DNA of 64,000 bases from Actinomadura viridilutea (lineage in GTDB: Bacteria > Actinomycetota > Actinomycetes > Streptosporangiales > Streptosporangiaceae). The notes beneath the pieces were generated by a model. The model saw only the letters and a program-made list of their open reading frames with translations, was not told the DNA's origin and made no database searches. Position numbers and translations under genes: made by a program. The stretch is from positions 1 to 64,000 of the forward strand of contig PVNI01000021.1 in the NCBI GenBank assembly GCA_003001795.1. Reading direction: 5' to 3'. Positions 28,178 to 38,978 of the stretch are shown in pieces; position 1 is the first letter of the stretch; each line of letters starts with the position of its first letter.

Positions 28178-28921
28178 ATGAACGATCATCCACAGGATGT
28201 CCACAACTCCCCCGCATCGGGGGATTCCGCGCCGCACCTCTCCCCCGCGCCCTCTGCGGGGACATCCGATGCTTCTGAGCCGGCCCGCCCGCCCGCGCCT
28301 CGCAAAGGTGGGACGCCCCCTTCAGAAACCGCCGGCGGTGCGGCAGAGGCCGGCGGGAGCGGCGAGTCGAGTGCGCCGCGTCCACAGGGGACGAACGCCC
28401 CCGGGGACGGCGGCCCCGCGCGGCCTGCGGGCCACCCCCGACCATCCGCCAAGTCGGGGATAGAGCTCGCACGTGAGGCCCTGGCCCAGGCCAAGGCGGA
28501 CGCCCGTAAACGCGGCTCGGTTCCCGGGCAGGGGCAGGGCGGCGGCCAGCGCAAAGCACCACGTCCCGTCCGGCTGCGCGAACCGGGACGGGGCGGCGAC
28601 CCCAAACCGTTCGGCGCGGCCATCCGCGAACTGCTGGCCTCCCGGGGATGGGAACAGCGCGCGGCCATGGGCGGCGTCTTCGGCAACTGGCCGGGCATCG
28701 TCGGCCCGCAACTGGCCGAGCACACCCGCCCGGAACGTTTCGAGGACGGCGAGCTGACGGTCGCCGCCGACTCCACCACCTGGGCGACCCAACTGCGCCT
28801 CTTGTCGTCCACGCTCGTCAAGCGCCTGAACGAAGAACTCGGCCACGGCACCGTGCGACGCGTCAAGGTCGTCGGGCCGTCCACAGGCCCCCGCCGGCAG
28901 GGCGGCTGGCGCGTCCGCTGA
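28178..28921 (+). CDS. dciA: DciA-like DUF721 protein
   Basis: The C-terminal half (about 140-235, GAAIRELLASRGWEQRAAMG onward, with WPGIVGPQLAEHTRPERF and DSTTWATQLRLLSSTLVKRL) is a DUF721 domain. DciA proteins of this family load or stimulate the replicative helicase DnaB in bacteria lacking DnaC or DnaI. The first 90 residues are Pro/Ser/Gly-rich and probably disordered. A short helical piece (GIELAREALAQAKADARKRG), often the start of relatives, begins at about 95, so translation might begin later than ATG 28178. Confidence 0.85.
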   Translation: MNDHPQDVHNSPASGDSAPHLSPAPSAGTSDASEPARPPAPRKGGTPPSETAGGAAEAGGSGESSAPRPQGTNAPGDGGPARPAGHPRPSAKSGIELAREALAQAKADARKRGSVPGQGQGGGQRKAPRPVRLREPGRGGDPKPFGAAIRELLASRGWEQRAAMGGVFGNWPGIVGPQLAEHTRPERFEDGELTVAADSTTWATQLRLLSSTLVKRLNEELGHGTVRRVKVVGPSTGPRRQGGWRVR

Positions 28922-29567
28922 CCCCGGGCGATCCCGCGTCGCCCGTGATGAGCCGGTTTGGGGGGCGGCCGCGGACCGGGCTCGCGGCCGCTGGCGCGGC
29001 GAGACGGCCGGATGTCGGCGGCGGCCGCTAGTTTCGACCTGCCGCCCGGCGGGCGGAGCCCCGCCGCGGCCGGCGGCCGAACAAGCGAGCGGCGGCGCCG
29101 GAAGCGGAGCGGACCAGTGCTGGACGATGGCAGGACCACACCGCGGCGCGACCTACCGTGGCCGCGGGGAGACGCACGCCCGAGACGAACATCTGTTCGG
29201 AACGGCTACCGCCGAGTTCCGCTTCTAGCGCGCCGTAGGCCAAACGACACCCCCAGTCGAATGGGGGGATGTGTCTCCTCGCCCGCTCGGCCGCCACACG
29301 CGCACACAGCGCTCGTCAGTGCCACTTTTTGTCGGTTGGAGCCGGTAGAATGACGTTGGGTTCAGGATGCTGCGCCGTCACGGGTCGCCCGGCTCCCCTC
29401 CGACGCACCGGAGCACGTGGCGGGTCCTGCCGCTCATCGGCGTGCGGCCGAATCCACCAGGGCCCGCAGTGTTGCTTGGAGAAAGGGCGCTCTCACGTGT
29501 GTTACGGGGCACACCGCGTTCCGCCGCGGACGCGGGACGGCGAGCGTCCCCGGCAGGAGGATCTCCT
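28922..29567. promoter_or_regulatory. gyrB leader region
   Basis: 650 bases with no gene, from dciA to gyrB. A good -10 hexamer TAGAAT (29346-29351) lies about 215 bases before gyrB. The -35 is poor (only the T-rich stretch around 29326-29331). The leader could carry supercoiling control, but no structure was established. Confidence 0.4.
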
Positions 29568-31505
<1,938 letters not shown>

Positions 31506-31901
31506 CCACCGCGTGCGTCCGATGACTCCGCCTCCGTCCCTCCGCCCCCGGCACCGGCGCGCCGACCGCCGCGTCGACGCCCCTGTCGACGCCCCTGTCG
31601 ACAACCCTGTCGACCGGGACGGCCGACCCGGCGCACCGGCACCGGACGCCACCCCCGACGCGCGCGGCACCCGCCGCCCACGGCGCCGGCCCCCGCACCG
31701 CCCCGCAACGGGCGGCGCGGACACGCGAGCCCCACACCGGCCCGCAGGCCCCGCCACGGCGGCACCGCACGCACCCGGCGGAACGGACGGACGGCACAGG
31801 GGCCCACGAACACCGGGGGCGCGCGGCCCCCGGTCGGCGGCAGGCCGCACCTGCGAGCCGGGCGCCGACCGTACTTCACTCACTAGAAGAGGTCTTCAAC
31901 A
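31506..31901. repeat. gyrB-gyrA spacer with short GTCGAC repeats
   Basis: The 396-base spacer contains four gtcgac units 12 bases apart (31573-31614: gtcgacgcccct, gtcgacgcccct, gtcgacaaccct, gtcgacc). The rest is C-rich sequence with no supported gene. A gaagagg ribosome site closes it just before gyrA. Confidence 0.6.
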
Positions 31902-34415
31902 GTGACGGACGTGACCACCGAAGGCGGGGGGCGGCCCGAGCGGATCGAGCCGGTCGACATCCAGGTCGAGATGCAGCGCAGCTATCTCGACTACGCGATG
32001 TCGGTCATCGTGTCCCGCGCGCTGCCCGAAGTCCGCGACGGGCTCAAGCCCGTCCACCGGCGCGTGCTCTACGCCATGTACGACGGCGGGTACCGCCCCG
32101 ACCGCGGCTACTTCAAATGCGCCCGCGTCGTCGGCGACGTCATGGGGAACTACCACCCCCACGGCGACTCCGCCATCTACGACGCGCTCGTACGGCTCGC
32201 CCAGCCCTGGGCGATGCGCTACCCGCTCGTCGACGGCAACGGCAACTTCGGCTCGCGCGGCAACGACCCCGCCGCGGCCATGCGGTACACCGAATGCCGC
32301 ATGGCGCCGCTGGCGATGGAGCTGCTGCGCGACATCGACAAGGAGACCGTCGACTTCTCCCCCAACTACGACGGCCGCTCCGCCGAACCCGACGTCCTGC
32401 CGTCCCGCTACCCCAACCTGCTGGTCAACGGCTCGGCCGGCATCGCCGTCGGGATGGCCACCAACATCCCCCCGCACAACCTCCGCGAGGTCGCCGAAGG
32501 CGTCCAGTGGTACCTGGACCACTTCGACGCCTCCGACGAGGAGCTCCTCGAAGCCCTCATCGAGCGCATCAAGGGCCCCGACTTCCCCACCAGCGCCCTC
32601 ATCGTCGGCCGCAAGGGCATCGAGGACGCCTACCGCACCGGCCGCGGCTCCATCACCATGCGGGGCGTCGTCGAGATCGAGGAGATCCAGGGCCGCACCT
32701 GCCTCGTCGTCACCGAACTGCCCTACCAGGTCAACCCCGACAACCTCGCCCTCAAGATCGCCGAACTGGTGAAGGAGGGCAAGCTCGACGGCATCGCCGA
32801 CGTCCGCGACGAGACCTCCGGCCGCACCGGCCAGCGCCTGGTGATCGTGCTCAAGCGCGACGCCGTCGCCAAGGTCGTCCTCAACAACCTCTACAAGCAC
32901 ACCCAGCTGCAGGAGACCTTCGGCGCCAACATGCTGGCCCTGGTCGACGGGGTCCCGCGCACCCTGCGCCTCGACCAGTTCGTCCGCCACTGGGTCGCGC
33001 ACCAGATCGACGTCATCGTCCGCCGCACCCGCTTCCTGCTGCGCAAGGCCGAAGAGCGCGCCCACATCCTGCGCGCCCTCCTCAAGGCCCTCGACCGGAT
33101 CGAAGAGGTCATCGCCCTCATCCGGCGCTCCCCCAGCGCGCAGGAGGCCCAGCAGGGCCTGATGAACCTGCTGGAGATCGACGAGGTCCAGGCGCAGGCC
33201 ATCCTCGACATGCAGCTGCGCAAGCTGGCCGCCCTGGAACGCCAGCAGATCACCGACGAGTACGACCGGCTGATGGCCGAGATCGCCGACTACAACGACA
33301 TCCTGTCCTCCCCGGAGCGGCAGCGCCGGATCGTCGGCGAGGAACTGGCCCCCATCGTCGAGAAGTACGGCGACGAGCGCCGCACCCAGATCATCCCCTT
33401 CGACGGCGACGTCTCCTACGAGGACCTCATCCCCGAAGAGGACGTGGTCGTCACCATCACCCGCGGCGGCTACGCCAAGCGCACCAAGACCGACCTGTAC
33501 CGGGCCCAGCGCCGCGGCGGCAAGGGCGTGCGCGGCGCCCAGCTCAAGCAGGACGACATCGTCGACCAGTTCTTCGTCACCACCACCCACCACTGGATCC
33601 TGTTCTTTACCGACAAGGGCCGGGTGTACCGGGCGAAGGCCTACGAACTGCCCGAGGGCGGCCGCGACTCGCGCGGCCAGCACGTCGCCAACCTGCTGGC
33701 CTTCCAGCCGGACGAACGCATCGCCCAGGTCATGGACCTGCGCGACTACGACGTGGCGCCCTACCTCGTGCTCGCCACCAAGCAGGGCAAGGTCAAGAAG
33801 TCGCCGCTGCGCGACTTCGACTCGCCCCGCAGCGGCGGCATCATCGCCATCAACCTCGCCGAGGGCGACGAGGTGATCGCCGCCCGGCTGGTGTCCCCCG
33901 AAGACGACCTGCTCATGGTCTCCACCGGCGCGCAGGCCATCCGCTTCCGCGCCGACGACGAGTCGCTGCGCCCGATGGGCCGCGCCACCAGCGGCGTCAT
34001 CGGCATGCGGTTCGATGGCGACCACGAGGTCCTCAACATGCTGGTCGTCCAGGACGAGACGCACGACGTCCTGGTGGCCACCGAAGGCGGCTACGCCAAG
34101 CGCACTCCCGTGAACCAATATCCGGTGCAAGGCCGTGGGGGCAAGGGGGTCCTCACCGCTAAGATCGTGCAGGCGCGCGGCAAGTTGGTGGGGGCGCTGA
34201 TGGTCGGCCCCGATGACGAGGTGTTCGCGATGACCTCCAACGGAGGCGTCATCCGCACCGCCGCGGCCGAGATCAAGCGCTCCGGCCGGCAGACCATGGG
34301 CGTCCGCCTCATGAACCTCGCCGACGGCGACAGCGTCGTCGCCATCGCGCGCAACGTAGAGTCCATGGAGGACTCGGACGCGGACAATGGCGCCGAGGAG
34401 AGCGACAGTGAATGA
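31902..34415 (+). CDS. gyrA: DNA gyrase subunit A
   Basis: GyrA is the DNA cleavage and rejoining subunit of gyrase. The 837 residues carry the winged-helix region with catalytic Tyr in AAAMRYTECRM (Tyr129). The quinolone-resistance region GNYHPHGDSAIYDALVRLAQ has Ser90 and Asp94 at the positions of E. coli Ser83 and Asp87, that is, the sensitive-type residues. The GyrA box QRRGGKG and the C-terminal beta-pinwheel (repeated GGYAKRT blocks) are intact. GTG 31902 follows AAGAGG. A short acidic tail ends the protein. Confidence 0.98.
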   Translation: MTDVTTEGGGRPERIEPVDIQVEMQRSYLDYAMSVIVSRALPEVRDGLKPVHRRVLYAMYDGGYRPDRGYFKCARVVGDVMGNYHPHGDSAIYDALVRLAQPWAMRYPLVDGNGNFGSRGNDPAAAMRYTECRMAPLAMELLRDIDKETVDFSPNYDGRSAEPDVLPSRYPNLLVNGSAGIAVGMATNIPPHNLREVAEGVQWYLDHFDASDEELLEALIERIKGPDFPTSALIVGRKGIEDAYRTGRGSITMRGVVEIEEIQGRTCLVVTELPYQVNPDNLALKIAELVKEGKLDGIADVRDETSGRTGQRLVIVLKRDAVAKVVLNNLYKHTQLQETFGANMLALVDGVPRTLRLDQFVRHWVAHQIDVIVRRTRFLLRKAEERAHILRALLKALDRIEEVIALIRRSPSAQEAQQGLMNLLEIDEVQAQAILDMQLRKLAALERQQITDEYDRLMAEIADYNDILSSPERQRRIVGEELAPIVEKYGDERRTQIIPFDGDVSYEDLIPEEDVVVTITRGGYAKRTKTDLYRAQRRGGKGVRGAQLKQDDIVDQFFVTTTHHWILFFTDKGRVYRAKAYELPEGGRDSRGQHVANLLAFQPDERIAQVMDLRDYDVAPYLVLATKQGKVKKSPLRDFDSPRSGGIIAINLAEGDEVIAARLVSPEDDLLMVSTGAQAIRFRADDESLRPMGRATSGVIGMRFDGDHEVLNMLVVQDETHDVLVATEGGYAKRTPVNQYPVQGRGGKGVLTAKIVQARGKLVGALMVGPDDEVFAMTSNGGVIRTAAAEIKRSGRQTMGVRLMNLADGDSVVAIARNVESMEDSDADNGAEESDSE

Positions 34416-34445
34416 CGTCCGTAGTCCGGCGGCCCAGGAGGAGAC

Positions 34446-35297
34446 GTGAGCACCCAGCCCGGTAAGAGCACGGGGAAGGAATCCGGCTCCTCGTCCGGCT
34501 CATCCTCGGGCGCCTCGCCCAGCGGCTCCGGCGGCGGGCCCAACCCGACCTCGACCGCCTCGGCCGGCCCCGACCGGAAAGAGGCGCCCGCGAGCGTTCC
34601 CGACACGCCGGTGTCCGACGAGACCCGGCCGGACCTGCGCGCCGCCAAGGACGACGAGATCGCCCCGGTCAAGGACGAGGCGGCGGCCGACGGCTGGTCC
34701 AAGACCGCCGACACGCCGACGGGCCGCCCCGCGGGCTCCGGCTTCACCGGCACCGCCGTCAAGGACCGCACCGTGGCCACGCCGAGCACCCCGGCTGCTC
34801 CGGGCGCGGCGCCCGCGGCCGCGGCCACGGCCACGGCCACGGCACCGGCCGGCCCCGCCGGCTCGACCGGCCCGAAGCCCGCCGGGACGGCCCCGGGCCA
34901 GTCGTCGGCGCAGGCCCGCCCGACCCGCAAGGCCCAGCTTCAGCTGGCCCGCCTCGAGCCGTGGTCGGTCATGAAGTTCAGCTTCATGATGTCGCTGGTC
35001 TGCTTCGTGGTGCTGCTGGTCGCGGTGATCGTGCTGTACGTGATCCTGTCCGGCCTGGGCGTGTTCTCGGCGATCAGCGACACGGTCAACGACCTGACCC
35101 GCCAGCAGGGGGAGACCGGCGGCGGCGTGAACGCGGGCGGCTGGTTCTCGTTCGCCCGCATCTTCACCTACACGCTGCTGGTCGGCGCGCTGAACGTGCT
35201 GCTGATCACCGCCCTGTCCACGGTCGGCTCGGTCATCTACAACCTGGTCGCCGACCTCGTGGGAGGTGTGGAGGTCACACTCAAGGAGGCGGAGTAG
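34446..35297 (+). CDS. DUF3566 membrane protein
   Basis: A 283-residue actinobacterial protein always found behind gyrA. The first 165 residues are Ser/Gly/Pro/Ala-rich and probably disordered. The DUF3566 domain then starts at QLARLEPWSVMKFSFMMSLV. It has two transmembrane helices (about 176-200 and 238-262), the second being TYTLLVGALNVLLITAL, and ends VGGVEVTLKEAE. The function is unknown in the family; mycobacterial relatives have been linked to cell-envelope or division processes. It starts 30 bases after gyrA, so it is probably cotranscribed. Confidence 0.88.
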   Translation: MSTQPGKSTGKESGSSSGSSSGASPSGSGGGPNPTSTASAGPDRKEAPASVPDTPVSDETRPDLRAAKDDEIAPVKDEAAADGWSKTADTPTGRPAGSGFTGTAVKDRTVATPSTPAAPGAAPAAAATATATAPAGPAGSTGPKPAGTAPGQSSAQARPTRKAQLQLARLEPWSVMKFSFMMSLVCFVVLLVAVIVLYVILSGLGVFSAISDTVNDLTRQQGETGGGVNAGGWFSFARIFTYTLLVGALNVLLITALSTVGSVIYNLVADLVGGVEVTLKEAE

Positions 35298-35386
35298 CCT
35301 CGGGGGCCGCCGTCCGCCGAACTGATTACCGGTCGTGCCGCGGGATGAGGTACTCTCTCGGTACGCCGCAAGGACGGCGCCCCCAA

Positions 35387-35460
35387 GGGCGTATAGCTCA
35401 GTCGGTTAGAGCGCATCCCTGATAAGGATGAGGTCCGTGGTTCAAGTCCACGTACGCCCA
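35387..35460 (+). tRNA. ileT: tRNA-Ile (GAT)
   Basis: A 74-base cloverleaf. The acceptor arms gggcgta and tacgccc pair perfectly, with A as discriminator. The D arm is agctcagtcggttagagc. The anticodon stem catcc/ggatg encloses ctgataa with anticodon GAT at 35421-35423. The T loop is ttcaagt. CCA is not encoded. Its place after gyrA-DUF3566 is conserved. Confidence 0.98.
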
Positions 35461-35468
35461 CGTTCCGC

Positions 35469-35509
35469 ACCACTCGCCCTCAATTCCTTCTTCGGGGTGA
35501 GTGGTTTTT
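35469..35509 (+). terminator. Intrinsic terminator after tRNA-Ile
   Basis: The arms accactc (35469-35475) and gagtggt (35499-35505) form an interrupted stem followed by a run of five T. This is one of the few T-tailed terminators in the window. Confidence 0.8.
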
Positions 35510-36248
35510 CTTGTCTCAACGGCCCCAGTGTCATGGTCTCGCACCCGGTCGCGGTGACCGAGGAGTTCTAGGCACAGTCCGGCAGCGCGCTCGCTCACTC
35601 TGATCGCCCCGGCCGTAGATGACCGTGGACTGTCGCTGATCGCCGCCCGCATGGCGGCTCCGGGGGCCGCCAAGTGACCGCGCCCATCCGACCGGCCCAT
35701 CCGCGCGGGGTGCGAATCGGGTGTGCGATCGCCCCCCTGGGGGAGGCACGACTCCCTCGAGGGCAACCGGTCGTACTCGCTTTGTGCAAGTTAAACGCCC
35801 TCGCAAGCTGATCGTGTTCGGCGGGGTTGCACGGTCATGGTCTTGGGGCTGCCAGAGGTCTGTACGACATCCACACGCGCCCTGAGCCAGGCGCTTGGTG
35901 TTGTTGGTCCTGGCGGGCCTCCGAACCGGTCGTGCGCAGTTCGGCGGCCTTGGACCCGGGCGTTCGTCAGTCCTGGTCGGCACCTCCGGCCTGCCTGCGG
36001 TGTGGCTCGCTCACACCACGCCGCGGGCCGCGCAGTCGCGACGCCGCCTCCCCAGCACGCGGGCGTACAGCGGCCTCCAGGCCCTCAGCGCGGACCACAG
36101 GGCTCGATGATTGGCGATGACTCTATGCCGCTGCCGGAATGAGCCGTCGGGCGGTTCCGGGCGATCGGGATCGACGGGCTGGCCGCCACTGGTTTGCACG
36201 AATGCCCAGCGGCTCGCATGGCCCCCGACGACCGCACGGGGCGGCGGG
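35510..36248. other. Gap after tRNA-Ile, no convincing gene
   Basis: 740 bases with only short, poorly biased frames. tRNA 3' ends are favoured integration sites, but no integrase fragment and no copy of the tRNA end was found here. Nothing is called. Confidence 0.5.
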
Positions 36249-36740
36249 TCAGCCGCCGGTGGTCTCTTCGAAGACGATCCAGGTGCGGGTGGAGCGGACG
36301 CCTGTGATCGCGTGGATGCCGGCGAGGACGACGTCGCGCAGGGTGGCCGTGTCGGGGGTGCGGACGAGCATGACCAGGTCGACGTCGCCGCCGACGAACG
36401 CCAGGTGTTGGACGTACGGCACTTCGCGCATTTTCACCGACACGTCCCGCCAGGAGTGCTGGTCGATGTTCACCAGGACGTAGGCGGTGGTGCCGAGGCC
36501 CGCGCGGACCGGGTCGATGCGGGCGCTGAAGCCGGTGATGACGCCGTCGGCGATGAGGCGTTCCAGACGGGCGTAGGCGTTGGAACGGGAGATGCGCACC
36601 CGTTCGGCGAGGGCTCGCACGGAGAGGCGGCCGTCCGCGCTCAGCTCGCGGAGGATCGCGCGGTCGATGGCGTCGAGGGGTGCCGCCGAATGTCCGGGGG
36701 ATGGGGATGTGGGTGGGATGTTGAGCGACAGATGGTCCAT
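36249..36740 (-). CDS. bkdR: Lrp/AsnC-family regulator of the bkd operon
   Basis: A 163-residue feast/famine regulator. The HTH is LDAIDRAILRELSADGRLSV and ALAERVRISRSNAYARLERL (about 22-62). The RAM ligand-binding domain follows, with VVLAGIHAITGVRSTRTWIVFE at its end. It is divergent from the 2-oxoacid dehydrogenase genes across a 112-base gap. That matches BkdR-type regulators, which sense branched-chain amino acids, but the ligand is inferred from context. The symbol is given on that basis. Confidence 0.82.
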   Translation of the reverse strand: MDHLSLNIPPTSPSPGHSAAPLDAIDRAILRELSADGRLSVRALAERVRISRSNAYARLERLIADGVITGFSARIDPVRAGLGTTAYVLVNIDQHSWRDVSVKMREVPYVQHLAFVGGDVDLVMLVRTPDTATLRDVVLAGIHAITGVRSTRTWIVFEETTGG

Positions 36741-36785
36741 GCGAGCCCCTATGTCGAGCCGAATGTCCGGACTTTAGCCCGGTTG

Positions 36786-36815
36786 TTGAGACGTATAGCC
36801 AGGTTGCTCCATATT
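36786..36815 (+). promoter_or_regulatory. Candidate promoter of the bkd operon
   Basis: TTGAGA (36786-36791) and CATATT (36810-36815), with an 18-base spacer, lie 37 bases before the E1-alpha ATG in the shared divergent region. The surrounding AT-richer DNA is the likely Lrp binding zone. Confidence 0.4.
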
Positions 36816-36852
36816 CCTCCCAAAGACGGGTGAATGTGGAGGTCGGTGCCGT

Positions 36853-37965
36853 ATGTCGGATCGACGTCGCGATACCAGACCCGAGGCGCTGTTGCCGTCC
36901 AAGCGTCCGGTCCGGTTCCTGACGGATACAGGCGCGCCAGCGCGCGGCAAGCCCGCCTATCCGGAGCCGGCGCCGGAGCTGCTGCGCCGTGCGTACCGGC
37001 ACATGGTGGTAGGGCGCCGGTTCGATTCCCAGGCTACGGCGCTGACCAAGCAGGGGCGGCTGGCGGTGTACCCGTCGAGCAAGGGCCAGGAGGCCTGCCA
37101 GGTCGGTGGCGTGCTGGCTCTGGACGAGGGCGACTGGCTGTTCCCCACGTATCGGGACACGGTGGCCCTGGTGACGAGAGGTGTCGACCCGGTGGAGGCG
37201 TTGTCGCTGCTCCGGGGGGACGCGCATTGCGGCTATGACCCCTACCAGTACCAGGTCGCTCCCCAGTGCACTCCCCTGGCCACGCAGACGCTTCACGCTG
37301 CGGGGCTCGCGTATGCGGAACGCCGCAAGGGGACGGGGCGGGTCGCGCTCGTGTGCGTGGGCGATGGCGCCACGAGCGAGGGCGACTTCCATGAGGCGCT
37401 GAACTTCGCCGCCGTGTTCAAGGCGCCGGTGGTGTTCTTCGTGCAGAACAACCGGTACGCCATCTCCGTCCCGCTGGAGCGGCAGACCGCCGCGCCGTCG
37501 CTGGCGTACAAGGGCATCGGGTACGGGGTGCGTTCCGAGCAGGTGGACGGGAACGACGCCGTGGCCGTCCTGGCGGTGCTGGCCGAGGCCGTCCGGCACG
37601 CCCGTTCGGGTGCGGGGCCGTTCCTGGTGGAGGCCCACACCTACCGGATGGAGCCGCACACGAACGCCGACGACGCCAGCCGGTACCGCGAGGAGAAGGA
37701 GACGGAGCGCTGGCGGCAGCGTGACCCCATCGCGCGGCTGGAGGCCTACCTGAAGCGGCGCGGCCTGCTCACCGACGAGGAGGTGGCGTCCGTTGCGGCG
37801 GAGGCGGAGGAGTTCGCCGACCGGGTGCGGACCGCGATGAACGCTGATCCGCGGGTGGAGCCGCTGGAGCTGTTCGACCACGTGTACGGCACACGCACGC
37901 CGCAGCTTGAGGAGCAACGCGAGTTGCTGGAGGCCGAGCTCAAGGCCGAGGAGGCGCTGACATGA
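36853..37965 (+). CDS. bkdA: Branched-chain 2-oxoacid dehydrogenase E1 alpha subunit
   Basis: The thiamine-diphosphate subunit that decarboxylates 2-oxoacids in the E1-E2-E3 complex. It has 370 residues. The ThDP motif GDGATSEGDFHEALNFAAVF continues to VVFFVQNNRYAIS. The phosphorylation-loop-like region is HTYRMEPHTNADDASRYR. The N-terminus YRHMVVGRRFDSQATAL is typical of E1 alpha of branched-chain type. Pyruvate-specific (PdhA-like) use cannot be excluded. It overlaps the E1-beta gene by four bases. Confidence 0.88.
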   Translation: MSDRRRDTRPEALLPSKRPVRFLTDTGAPARGKPAYPEPAPELLRRAYRHMVVGRRFDSQATALTKQGRLAVYPSSKGQEACQVGGVLALDEGDWLFPTYRDTVALVTRGVDPVEALSLLRGDAHCGYDPYQYQVAPQCTPLATQTLHAAGLAYAERRKGTGRVALVCVGDGATSEGDFHEALNFAAVFKAPVVFFVQNNRYAISVPLERQTAAPSLAYKGIGYGVRSEQVDGNDAVAVLAVLAEAVRHARSGAGPFLVEAHTYRMEPHTNADDASRYREEKETERWRQRDPIARLEAYLKRRGLLTDEEVASVAAEAEEFADRVRTAMNADPRVEPLELFDHVYGTRTPQLEEQRELLEAELKAEEALT

Positions 37966-38978
37966 CGACGATCACCATGGCGCAGGCGCTCAACGCCGCG
38001 TTGCGTGACGCCATGGAGGACGACGAGCGCGTGCTGATGTTCGGCGAGGACGTCGGTCAGCTCGGCGGCGTCTTCCGTATCACGGACGGCCTGACGGCGA
38101 AGTTCGGCGAGGACCGCTGCTTCGACACCCCGCTCGCCGAGTCGGGGATCGTCGGGTTCGCCGTCGGCATGGCCATGGGCGGGTTCCGGCCTGTCGTGGA
38201 GATGCAGTTCGACGCGTTCGCGTACCCGGCGTTCGAGCAGATCGCCTCGCATGTGGCGAAGATGCGCAACCGCACGCGGGGGCGAGTCACGCTGCCGATG
38301 GTGATCCGCGTCCCGTATGGCGGCGGCATCGGCGGCGTGGAGCATCACAGCGACTCCAGCGAGGCGTATTACGCGCACACCCCGGGGCTGAAGGTCGTCA
38401 CGCCCGCGACGGTGGAGGACGCGTATTCGCTGCTGCGGGAGGCGATCGAGGACCCTGACCCGGTCGTGTTCCTGGAGCCGAAGAAGCTGTACTGGTCGAA
38501 GGCGTCGGTGGACCTGCCGGTGCGGGGCGAGCCGTTCGGGCGTGCGGTGGTGCGCCGTCCGGGCGGGGACGCGACGGTGGTGGCGTACGGTCCGTCCGTG
38601 CCGGTCGCCTTGGAGGCCGCCGAGGCGGCCGCCGAGGAGGGCTGGGACCTGGAGGTCATCGACCTGCGCACCATCGTGCCGTTCGACGACGCGACGGTGG
38701 CGGCGTCGGTGCGGCGCACCGGCCGGTGCGTGGTGGTGGCGGAGGCGGCCGGGTTCGCCGGTGTCGGCGCGGAGATCGCCGCCCGCGTGCAGGAGCGCTG
38801 CTTCCACAGCCTGCTGGCGCCGGTGCTGCGGGTGACCGGGTTCGACGTGCCGTATCCGCCGCCGATGGTGGAGCACCGCCACCTGCCGGACGTCGAGCGG
38901 ATCCTCGACGTGCTGGAGCGGTTGCAGCGCGACGACGAGCCCGATGTCCGGTATCTGCCCGAGGCGGGTGCGGCATGA
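37962..38978 (+). CDS. bkdB: Branched-chain 2-oxoacid dehydrogenase E1 beta subunit
   Basis: Partner of E1 alpha. The 338 residues match the transketolase-like pyrimidine-binding domain plus the C-terminal domain. Seen in order are LMFGEDVGQLGGVFRIT, ETPL-like FDTPLAESGIVGFAVGMAMG, YGGGIGGVEHHSDSSEAYYA and EVIDLRTIVPFDDATV. It overlaps the genes on both sides by ATGA, so the three subunits are translationally coupled. Confidence 0.92.
   Translation: MTTITMAQALNAALRDAMEDDERVLMFGEDVGQLGGVFRITDGLTAKFGEDRCFDTPLAESGIVGFAVGMAMGGFRPVVEMQFDAFAYPAFEQIASHVAKMRNRTRGRVTLPMVIRVPYGGGIGGVEHHSDSSEAYYAHTPGLKVVTPATVEDAYSLLREAIEDPDPVVFLEPKKLYWSKASVDLPVRGEPFGRAVVRRPGGDATVVAYGPSVPVALEAAEAAAEEGWDLEVIDLRTIVPFDDATVAASVRRTGRCVVVAEAAGFAGVGAEIAARVQERCFHSLLAPVLRVTGFDVPYPPPMVEHRHLPDVERILDVLERLQRDDEPDVRYLPEAGAA

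Noticed and set aside
31896..34130. Long open leftward frame antisense to gyrA
   Set aside because: Shadow of gyrA third-position bias; the His/Val/Asp-rich translation is typical of antisense frames.
35461..36248. Integrated element at the tRNA-Ile 3' end
   Set aside because: No integrase, no second copy of the tRNA end, and an intact T-tailed terminator directly follows the tRNA.
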